Below are positions 11,001 to 23,000 of a stretch of DNA of 64,000 bases, piece after piece. The notes under the pieces were generated by a model. It was not told where the DNA came from and made no database searches. It saw only the letters and a program-made list of their open reading frames with translations. The DNA comes from Strix aluco (Eukaryota; Chordata; Aves; Strigiformes; Strigidae), in the NCBI RefSeq assembly GCF_031877795.1, contig NC_133971.1, positions 668,501 to 732,500 on the forward strand, given 5' to 3'. Every line of letters begins with the position of its first letter. Position 1 is the first letter of the stretch. Position numbers and translations under genes: made by a program.

Positions 11001-14000
11001 TGAAGAGCAACACATGAAGCAAGCTGTGCTCCTACAGCTCCCCTGAAGCAGAGGGGAGCTGCTGAGACCTCACACATCCTCGCTCCCTTGCTGTGGCAGG
11101 GGACACCCGCACCCAGACCTCATAAACCTGCTCCTACGGCAGCCACCAACCTCCACACCCCAGCCTGGCCTGAGATTAAAAATCTCCTTCCAGATTCCAG
11201 CCTAAATTGATTCATGGGCACCTTATGGTAGTTTATTTTCTCCAGTAAGTCCTTTACCTGAGGTATTTCAGCTTACAATTTATTATTACTACTGCTATTA
11301 TGCAGAAATGAGTCTAATTTTCTTATTAGCAGAAAGGTCTTTAGACAATTACACAAAGAAAGACAAAACAAGCAGAAACAAGCATAGAATAATGACAGTA
11401 ACAGGCACTGAAATAAAATTATCGCAAATTTCCTATAATATTTCAACTCTTATCTCCAAGTGGCTAAAATAGAGAAACTAATTCCACATTTTTCACAAAA
11501 CACACAAGTAATCCAGCTGACTGAAGAGTGGTTGATATGCCTATGTGTAGCACAACATCAGAGTATCTGTTTTTTTCTAGTAACCTTACTCCTACATCTG
11601 AAAATCACATGCCATATACTCCTATGAGTATGTAAGCAGTACTGCAGTATACCATTTAAAAAAAACATCTTGAAGAAGTAATGTAAGTATCTCAGATTTT
11701 GAGGTCTTTTGGTTTGGTTTTTTTCCGCCCCCCCCCAGACTGCACATGTTCCAGAATGTTTTTTGTTACCTTTACTTTATCCACAACTGGTTTGTTCTCA
11801 TCAGGGTCCGGTTCCCTCTCTCCCAAGGAATCAGACAAGAGATCCAAGGCTTCATCCATCTCCTTTCCCCCCTGACAAAGTATAAACACACTCGTAAAAG
11901 CAAATCTGCTGTAAAAATAATCTAATTCATCAACGTAATTTGAGTACTGACTAATGAACTGTCAACTTCAGCAAACAATGAACAATCAGCTCTTCCTCTG
12001 CAGTTACAATGTAGTGCAATAGCTGGGGAAAAAACTATAAAAAAATATTTAGACCTACAGAAAACACAATTTCAAGCGGGGGTTATGGAATATATTTTAA
12101 TGGCTTTCTTTTGTTACACATAAGCCTAACTGATCTAATGAGAACACTTCTATGAAAAGCTTGGGTTTTGGTGATTGCCATTCATTTTGCCAACACCATT
12201 ACCGCTGCAGATTAGCTGCTAAGGAAGTGTCAATCTGAATTAAAACGTATTAACGTTTTTATCCTTACAGTATGTATGGTCTTTTGCTAACTCACACCAG
12301 TTTTACTCAAACATTGGTTCGGAAAAAAAAAAGCCCTTAAAACCAGCTAAAAGCCAGGTGGGAGCGGCTTTACAGTCGCAGTTCAAACCAGGCTGGAAAC
12401 ACTAGAGGGAGCTCCCCCCGCACAGATCAGAACGAGACAGCGTGAGCCAGGCAGCATCGCCACTCGTTCTCCGGGCACTAAAAGGAGGTCACGGCGCTGC
12501 CTGACCCTCCGTGAAGCTTGAACTCCCCCTTTTACAGGCTTTAACGCATGACTTGGCCACTACGGTAATGACCACACTATTTTTATTTTAAACGGTGCCA
12601 CCACCTAGGCAGGAAAAAGAAAGGTGTGGTTCGGCTAAAGGCCCAGGCCCAACATCGAAACCACCTGCACAGGCAACGACCCGCCTCGACCCGAAGGGAG
12701 GGAACGCACCCGCCCGCTGACATCTCCCGTCCCTCGTCACTCGTCAGCTCTCAGCCTGAGCCCAGGACCTACCGAAGGGGTCGCTTACCGAGGTAGGAGC
12801 TAGAGGAGCTGCCGAGTGCACTGAAGAAACTGTAGCAGCAGAGATGACGTCCGAGGAATCTGCGGGCTTGTCACCCTTCCTGGTCTTCTGAAACAAGACA
12901 CAGCATTGTTACTAAGAGAAAAACCTGCATCGAATTCCACGCATCTGACACGCGATGCCTGTACAGCTTATTTCTAGGACTTATCTTTCTTAGAAGCTCT
13001 ACTTATTTCAGATTGAAGCCCCTTCCCATGAAGCACTCTGCAACCGTTGGGCATCTCAGTGTGTTCACACTCACCCTCCCACCTCAGCTCCTGGGTTAAG
13101 CCTAGCTTATGTCAGAGGCAGGTTTAACGTGACCTCAGAGGAGCTAAGATTTCACCAAGCCCATCCAGAGTCCCAAGTAACACTTTTAAAACTCTCAACT
13201 GCAAAGCATTACTTATGCAAGAAACTGGTAAAAAGACAATTAACTTACTAGTTTTTTCTTATTACCAAAGTCCTGCTCTCCTATTGATTTATTGCAAAAA
13301 ATATTTTAATTACTGAATTTTATTAAGTTACTGGATTTTATTTAAGAAAGTTTACATAAACTTTAAGGGAAACAAATAAAATATCCAGATTATTGAAATA
13401 ATTTGAAAATAAACCAGATTTTCAGAAATCAAATATACTTACCTTTTTTACAGTTGGTGTAGGTAATGGTGCTGATTGCGATGGAGAAGAGGAAAATCCT
13501 TCTGTCAAACCCTCTAAAAGTTCATTTTCGCTCATAGGCTATCATTAAAAAGAAAGAAAAAAAAAAAGAGCTTTCAGGCCTTTTCATCTATTAAGAAGTC
13601 AGCAGGTAACACAGTCTAACTCCATTTTTAAACCGAAGACTGGGAAACCTTACTGACATCTGGGCAAGTAATTCACAAATGAAACATTTATCTGAATAGT
13701 CACTTTTTTACCTGGGATTTTTCTTCCGGTTTTGCTAAGAGTGGTTTTCCATCTTTATCCTACAAAAGAAAAATCCCCTTCTATTAAACCAAGCAGCCCT
13801 TAAACGGCCACGGAACACAGGAACTCCGAGAGCATCCGCTGAAGGACAGAGTGTTCCCCAGGAAAAGGATCTAACTCGTCACCTCCAGCACGTTACGCCA
13901 AGTGTCACTGAAAAAACCCAGGTCCTGTAACTGAAAAACATCTGAGTGCTGAAAAGCGATTCAGTGTGGGGTTCTGAGCTTCCCTACTTCGTGTTTCAAT

Positions 14001-17000
14001 TTCTATGGAAACAGCACAATTCATAGAGAAAATCCCAATTTCCAGGCCGGTAACGCAGCCCTGACCAGGGCCCGGAGCAGGCGCAGCTTTTCACAGCGGC
14101 AGCATTGGCGGAGTTGGGCGAGTCTTGGCTAGACCTGAGCAGCCCGCCTATGCCAAAGGAGTCGCGTGGAGACGTTTGATTTTATTTGAAAATATTTGAA
14201 ATCTTTGAAAATACCACCTTGAAGTGCTGGGTTTTTTTAGCCGCTTTGACCAATCACAATTTATTAAGTTCTAAAATACAAAAAGCTAATGAAAGACACC
14301 AGTGCACTAATCTCAGCCCAAATTGTCCATGTGCAGGTACCTGCAGCTAAACCACTTCTGTGCCTGTAGGCACCTCACGACAGGTGTCAGATATGCAGAA
14401 ACGACAAACCGCAATTTCTATATACTATAAAAATGGCTGAACTAAATGTCAACATTTCAAACTGAAACGGAGTTTCAGTTTAATCGACACATTCTGAGGA
14501 ACGAAAGGGAAGCAAGACTAAGACAGCACACGAAAGAAATTACTTTTGCTCCTGTTGATCTGTACTCTGGAGGAATTGTTTCTTCATCTTCACCCAGTTT
14601 TTTGCGTTGTTCCTGTTTGGTTTTCTCCTGTGAAGGCAAAATAAAAATAGCATTAAGAAAAAGAAATAACTACATCCCAACAGAAATGCCTATGAGCAAG
14701 CGTTCAAAGTCTTCAGTCTCCTGATTCAAACTGGTCTTCCTAACTCAATCCAACTGCCAGATAAAAACCTCCCCCCGGGGCAGGGGAGGGCGAGCGGGTG
14801 GCTGCCTGGTGTTTGGCTGCCTGTTGGGTTTAAACCACGACACCAGATCAGTGACAAAACCCAAAATTTTACATATCATTCCTAATTTAAACAATTCACC
14901 ATAAATTTGTACCCTTTTGACAAAGGAGCATGCTGTATTCACTCTGCTTTAGTTCAGCAGTAAGACACAACGCAAAGGCAGTTTTTAGACACTGAGGGAA
15001 CTACTGTACTGCAACAGGCAAAATTATTAAGAAAAGGTACTCGGTGTGTTGAAATCCTACTAGCACTTCCAAAGCAGAACACAACTGCGTACAGAATTAA
15101 CTTATGTTTTTTTTAAAAAGTGAAAATATTATTTCTGAATTGTTTCTAGCCTCAGTAACGCTGAAGACAATGACGTCAACAGTCCACGCTCACAGGTCTG
15201 TTTGTTTCTCTACCTTAACTTTGTCCACAGCAGGCTTCTTTTCCTCTGGATCAGGCTCCCTCTTTCCCAGGCTACTGGACAAGGCTTCCAGTGCTTCATC
15301 TGCCACGTGACCAACCTGCAAGGATACAGTAAAAAACGAGTCGTGGTTTGGAGATCAGCTGCAACTGAAGAAACCTCTTCATACCCTACCACTGCCAGCC
15401 ACACGGTACTCTCGGAAAACATCGAGAAGTAAACTAAAACACTGTAACGCTTCTCTTCCTAACTGTCTTCACATACTCGGGATCTGCTGAGTTCAAGGCA
15501 TAAGGAAACTTTGACAGAGGTTGCTCTGGGAACAGGCTTCTCCTTTCCAAAGCCTTACTCACAGATAAAATGTTCCACAGGGGGGCTGGCTGGCTGTTTT
15601 GTTTTTTAATAGAAGCGTATATATTCTGAGCAGAGATGCAAGAATGTCTGCCATTAATGCAATCTTCCAAAACACTCAGTAGCACAATTTGCCTCTTGAA
15701 CTTTTCTTTCCCTGCAGTACTGAGTTCACAAGCGTCCCTTTTAGAGCAGTAAGAGCTTGAGCAGAGCACAAGAACTGTCTGTTTGACTTCCTCTATTAAG
15801 AGGGTCACTGACCTTCCCCATTCAGTTTGTGCTTGACTGGATTTTTTTTGGAAAAGCACTCAGCCTTTGTGGCTTACCTCTACAGAGGGAGAATATACAA
15901 CACTGAAATAAGCGTCTTGCCAATACACTACACAATTGCACAAACAAAGCACTGAGTTTTGCTTTAGCTCTGGCTAAGACAACTCACTGAGGACACGGCT
16001 GATGGAGCTGACGACTGCACGGTGCAAGCTGCGGCACGAGGGACGACTTCATCCTGGGTAGTTTTTGCAGACATGGGATCTGAAGGCTTCTGAAATGGAG
16101 CAATTACATTGCATTTTACTGAATATGCTCACTAACCCAAAATGTACCTGCTAAGTAGCTTTTTAAAATTTTTAAATACAGTACAAAACAAGAAAGACAA
16201 GTCTAAATTTAAAGGTAGATGCCCCTCAGCTAAGGACCAAGTGCCAATACTGCATGTTCCACTGAAGGCAACAGGGCGGGAAAAACAGAAACGGAAATAT
16301 TTCTCTTGAAAGAACAGTAGCATTATCCAGTCTTAGCATCTTCAATGAACTAGAAAGACGTACTTTGGACGTGCTGCTGGGCTTCGATGGTTTGGGCTGT
16401 ACTGCAGGCTGTGCAGGGCTGGCAAAATCTTTCGAAAATTCATCAACAAGATCAGATTCGCTCAAAGGCTGCAAAAAAGACAGATGTGGTGCAGGTGACT
16501 CACTGCCTGCTTTTGATTTTTTTTTTTTTTTTGAGAACTGTATTTCAGCTACTCAGAAAGCAGGAAACTTTTGTAGCCTACACCAAAATAACCTTTCACA
16601 TTTACGTGCAGCAAAACAGCATGAATTTCAAAGCGCATAAAATTAAGAAAAACACTTTTCAGAATGAGTCAGTTGCTTTGTTATCAAAAGTCAGTATAAT
16701 GCAGAGAACATTATGTTCAATACTGTTTACAGGGCTACTGAAAAGGAAAATACACCCTCTTAATTAGAAAAAAAAAGAATGCTAATATTTAGTAGGTAGT
16801 ATTCACTATAACAGCATCATGTTCTTATAATACTTCAAGTACACATTACGTATAGGTAGTGGAAAGCAGAAGCATCAGATTACGATTCTCCCATTTTTTT
16901 TCACTTTTCCCAGCAGAAGTAGAGCTCCCTCAGGGTGGTGTCACCCAGAAGTCCCCTCAGCTCGTTCACTCACTGACTGCTGACACTCTGTGGCTTTCAC

Positions 17001-20000
17001 TGTGCACGTTTCAGGGAAAAGTGAATAAACTGCAGTTTTAGTTCCCTACTCTGTGATCTGTTACAGTCTGTTGGTACTATGGGATCTAGTACTGTGTGAT
17101 CTACACGCTTCTGTGGTCTGTTGCTAATGCTCCTGGGACCCTTCAAACTACTGCTTACACCTAAATGTTGAAATCTTTGCTAGCAGTGATCACCATTCAC
17201 TTGCTAGGTTAGGGCTTATTTGGTCAAACTCATCATACATAAAATGACATTTCTAAACGAGAGTCTCCTATTTCCCCTCTGTCCTGGTTTAGCCAGGATA
17301 GGGTTAAGTTTCCCCAGCAGTGGGGGGGAGCTCTAGCCGGGTTATTCAGATACCAGGCTGAGTCACATCCTGGCACCGAAGCCAGAAGGTCGGTGCCAGA
17401 AGGTTGGTTAACACGTGCGTTATGCCATTGCGTTTCTCACTGCTGTATTTGTAGATATTTTGCTCTGTTCATTATTATTATTGTTACTGTTATTGTTATT
17501 GTTTGTTGTGTTGCTGTCGCACTGTTGTATTAAACCTCTCCTTATCTCAGCCCCGGGGCTTTGTATTTCACTCCCTTTGTGGGGGAGGGGCAGCAGCCAC
17601 CTGGTCTCAGACCCCGGCAGGGATTAAACCACCACACCCTCCTTCTTTCCTTCCTTTGTGGATCAGAGCCCCTAAGTCTTCATAAAATGCCTCATCATAG
17701 AAGGCCCCACTTTTCATAATGTCTGAATTCCTCTTTCAACCACTGAATCAAAAATGCATTTAGGCTTTTTTCACAAAAGTAATGCCATTGCATGTGCTTA
17801 AGGGTCTGCAGAGTGGCTGCCCAATGGAACAGAAGCCCTAGCTGAAATCACAAAGGAAGAACAACTTTGCATTCACCAGGAATCAAGGAAGAACTGTAAG
17901 CGATTGAAGGTTTTTTCAGCTATTGACACAACTTCTTTTTTTTCCTGGATTTGGTTTCACAGATGTAAATTACTGGTGGTACCACAACAATACTGGCAAA
18001 CACATCTTGTTCAAAATCGCCTTCTTCAAATGATAAACAGTGAAGCAGCAACACATGACTTTGATACCCCTGCGATTCACTTACAGACCAAAGATTCAAT
18101 GACAGTTGTGTCTCTGACTGACAGAGGTGGAAGAGCACAGGAATACTGACTCTTCTACCAACTGCTTAATTCTTTTGGCATAAGCCTTCATGATTCTGAG
18201 CTCATCTTCTGCTTGGAGTTTGTACTGGACCTTAGTCAAACTATGAACCAACCTCCCTTAACTCATGGCACGTTTCTCTTCCAGAGGTGTGGGTTATTTT
18301 TTTTTTTTTTTGTGTGTGACATCTCTTTCATGCTCCCTGTGGAAGAGGAAGGCCTGTCTCCTAACACCAGTGCCTGGTCCCCTCAGAGCACAGCTGCTCT
18401 CTTCATTCTATCTTGCACTTTCTAGGCCACGACAGATACTTTTTGCAAAGTCCAAGTTGTTCTTTGTGATTAGGAAAACGTCAACAGCAGCTTTTTCCTT
18501 CTTTCCAGTCGTGTTCCTTTATGTTTGATGACTAATGAGAGGAAACGGTCGAGAAAACAACGGATTTTCCTGCCTCTCCCTGTCCTTCAACAGCTCCAAC
18601 AGACTTCTGCAGAACACCCCATACAGCTTTTGCTTGTGTCACCAATCACTTCTGTAGCTCTCCCCTATCTCAGTAGTCTCCAAACCTTTTCCTCACTATG
18701 AGCTCCTCATTCCCCGCCAGTGAATTTCAATACAGCCAACTTTCACCTGACAATTCAGATCAGCAGGTTTTGCACAAGGAAGCAAAGCACACAGGCAGAG
18801 CAGGAGACTTACTTAATGGCACAGAGAGAAGTGGTGACAGAGAGGGAGAAAACAGGGTATCAGTTCACACTCCTACAATACTGTCAGTTTTCTAACCTTA
18901 GGTTTTTCTTCAGGCTTTGGCAATATTGGTTTTCCATCTTTATCCTAAAAGTAAAGTAAACGTTATTGACATCTTTCCTTTGTTACAAGAAGCGCCATAC
19001 TCCAAAATCACCAACAAAATATAAAATAAACGATACACACAAAGTGAAATCAGTGACACCGTAACAGGGATTTCCCTAAACAGGGAAAAACTGTACATGG
19101 CCAGGTAAGTGGATACAAAAATCAAATGTGATGTCAGCACAGGGCCAAGAGGCCAAGAATTTTCATTCCTATCAGTCTCAATATGCAGCAGGAATGATTT
19201 CCATAGTGAACGAGCAGGAATTCACCCAGTAGGAAAATGAGCTTTGAGTGCAAAAGACAAACTTTTAGACTTGAACAAACAGGGGGTTAAATCCCAGGTT
19301 TGTAGTCAGGCAGTCTTGAAATGTCTAAAAAGAGGGGCAGAATTGTTGCTTTCAAAACAGAACGTTAATATACAGCTCCAGCTAGGCCAGTTTATACAGC
19401 ACCCTTGCTAACGTCGGTTATACTAACAAGCGTCACAGAAACTTTCAATTCTGAACTTTATGGAAAACACATCTCGGTTCTATTGTTGTTTTGCTTAACC
19501 TTGAAGGCATCTCCATCACCTGAAGTGACAATCTGAAAAAAGGAGTGTCATTTTCACACCATTTTTCAATAGTGTTTCAAGGTTACGCTGCAAAGCGATT
19601 CCCAAGAGCACTTCTGTACAGGGATGGATTTTACAACACTGAGGTTTAGTATTAGAAAGGAGTAACACCACCGCCGGAGGAGAGGTGTGTGACCTGGGAA
19701 GGTCAGATCTTTGCTCAGAATGCCTGAAACACTCGGTTGTGCCCACAAAGGAAGGGAAGGAAGCTAGAGATACAGAAATCACCAGCAGGAGAAAGCTGTT
19801 GATTCAGTACTAATTTTGCTTGTTTTCCTCATGTTTTTCCCCTCTCTGTGAGGAGAAAGTGACAGACGCAGTGCCCTCTTTACACAGCAATGGGGATATG
19901 AAAAACTTACCAACTCTGGTGTTAACCTGTATTCTGGAGGTATTGTATCATCACGTTCTCCAGCCTTTTTTTCTTTTTTCTCTTTAGCTTTCACCTTAAG

Positions 20001-23000
20001 AAAGAAGAAAAAAAGCACCTTAGAGAAATTAAAATAAAAACGCAAAGTACGCTCAGCTTCACTATCAAGATTCTTCAGCCTACTGTTTGAAGAACTACTA
20101 TCATCAGACAAAATTATTCATGTATCAAGATATTAAAACTCCTCAATTTATTCCTATCGAATGTCTGTGGTAAAATCACCATGGTTTAAGAATCAATGCT
20201 GTATGTGAATATGGCTATCTTATTTTAAATTCTAGAAAACTTCAGACACTGTTCAGAGCCACAACTTTGTGGCAGGTACTTTTAGAATTTCTGGGGTGTA
20301 CAAAATCCTCAGGCTTCCTTGGATTTCATCACTCTGATTCTATCAGCTGTTAATTCTGTATCTTTTTCCATCACTGCTACTGAAACACGGCTTGTAACGT
20401 TCTCGACCTCCTTCATGAAGCAATGCACCCACTAAGTTATCTGAAGGCCCAGAGTGACTGAAGCTGCAATACAACACCCTCTTTTTTGTCAACATTGAGC
20501 TCCAACATCTTCTCTCGGCAACAAAAGATTTTCTGCTATTTCCCTGACATTTGTTTGCTCTGAGCTGTAAGGGGAAAATAACTGGTATTAGTAGGGTTAT
20601 AGGGTGAGTTTGCAAAACTAAACTAAAAAGTCAAAATTTAACATGGAAACAGAGGGCTACTGTTCAAATCTACCTGTTGAAGAAAAACAAGTCTTGGAAG
20701 ACACAGTGAAAGGCAAGACCCAAATAAGAAAGATAATGGGGTCTGATGGGAAAGGGAGTACAGGCACTAAAACCTCAAAATGTTAACTCAAAATCAAACA
20801 GCAAATACGTGCAGAACGGAAGCTTGCTATGAACTGTATCCAGTGCCTGGGAGAAAGAACAGAGCAACTACAGCTAACACAGGGCGAGGTGTATGTGTGT
20901 GTGCTTGGACAGCCAAATGAAATGCTTATCGTTTTCCAGACCATCTCACTACATCCTCCTCCACCTGTACCCACTTGGGATTTCTTCATTTTCTAATTTT
21001 CTAATTTTCTTAATCACATAAGACTCAGACATTCCTCAGGCCTTTGATATGAACACACTGGTACAGTGTCTAACAAAGAGGACTCGGGATTCCACAGCAG
21101 AGTCCGAAAGCTGCGGAAAAAAGGAGTGAGATTATACCTCTGACACCTCCACAACAGGGGTAGGATCTTCTTCAGGTTCAGGTTCAGGTCCACCAAGAGT
21201 ATCAAGAAGAGCTTCCACGGCATCCTCTTTAATTTCCTGTATTTAAGAAGATATGCAAATCATAACTTCTTCAAACTGACACAGGCTTTACCTTACATAC
21301 ATTTTATGCTGTGTGTGAAGCAAACTGCCAGCACCAGACTGGCCATTTCTGTCTGGCTTTACCCAATTTCCTTAATACCACATTGCAGGATATGGCAAAT
21401 TATGTACTAAGATTTGCACAGTCTAATCTAGACATATCTCCTCTTAAGGAGATGGGGAAAAGAATAAAAAAAGAAAGTGAAAAAAAGCACAGTATCACAT
21501 AACACAATTGTCATTTACTTTCACATGGCAAACCCAGAAAGTGTAAGGTCACACTTGCTCTCTGCAGAGGGAAAAAGAAAGGTTTGTAAAACGTGAGAAA
21601 ATTACATCATAGCCAAGTTTTAAACACACCTCACATAGCTAAGAAAACACATTTTTCTATTCTATTGCCTCTAGCCAGAAGAACCGCAGAATGCAGAAGC
21701 AAAATCATCTCAACCACTAAGGCCAGATCTTTAAGGTACAGTAGTCCGAGCAATGGCAGTTCCTATTACACCTACATTTTCTACCATAAAAACAGGTTTT
21801 ACAACTGCAAATGAGGATGATGAGCATCTTTACAAGACCAGGCACACATAAAACACGACATGTGCTTGTAAATTTTAATTAGAAGTTTACTAGTCGAAAG
21901 AATGACGATGCATACCTCTTTTGATTTTGTTTTCTTCTCCTTAGGAGGAACTGAGGTCTTGACTGAACTTGCCGCTTGTGCTTGCACGATTTCTCCTTCC
22001 TTACTTGGATTCTGGGAGAGAGATGAAATTACAGGCAAGTTTGCAAAAATAAAAAGAAGGGGAAAGGTCCTTTCCAAGTAAAATATTAGGATAATAATGG
22101 CAATGTTTCACTGCAATAAAGGCATGCAATGGCAGGAAAAATATCAATACCTCTGTCAGACTTGTCTTCTTCTCTTCAGCAGAAGCAATGCTACAGGTGA
22201 ACTCAGACGACAGGGCCTCTGCAAGCTCATCATCTGTCATCGGCTTCTGAGCAAGAAATCACAAACCAGGTTATGATTATTAAAGTGCAAATATCAGTGC
22301 TGTCAAACTCGGTTTAGAAGCTGAGCATGCTCCACGCTTACTCACACAGTGACCTCATGTCACTGTCACAGAAGAAACAAAGTTATTTCCCTGCACTGGC
22401 TGATCCCTTGTTCAGTAACCTTTTATTGCTATATGTTAAAGCTTATAAACAGTAAAATTAAGCTGTCTTACAGAATTCTCTTCCTAAGTATAGGAATTCA
22501 AGTAATCTTCACTAAAGACATTACGAAGAGACTCCTGCCTGCATAGCTGCTATTTCTTCCCTTTGTTATTACTATGCCAAATACCTCTACGAGTATTTAT
22601 TTGACTTGTCCCAGCTTCAGTCAGTGTCCTGAAAATTCCTACTTCTTTATTAAAAACATCTGAGTCAAGTTCTATGTAGTTTTATCAGTATCGATGTCAT
22701 CTGGCACCCCACAGCCCTCTCCCACTTCCTGGGATTTTTGGAAGACAGGCAACATTTAATTTTTTCTAGGAATCCAAAGATAATTGAGTTATTTTCACCT
22801 AATATAAAGAAAAAGGTCTTACTTCATCGCGTTCATCTACTTTTGGTGGGACTCCATCTTTGCGATCCCCTTTGCCCTAAAACAAGAATAAACTTTGTGG
22901 TAAATGGGAAGCAAAAACATACAATATGAAAGAAAACACGCATGAAGAATTATTCTTAGCTCACTAACCTTCAACAATTTAACATACTCTGGAGGGAGAC

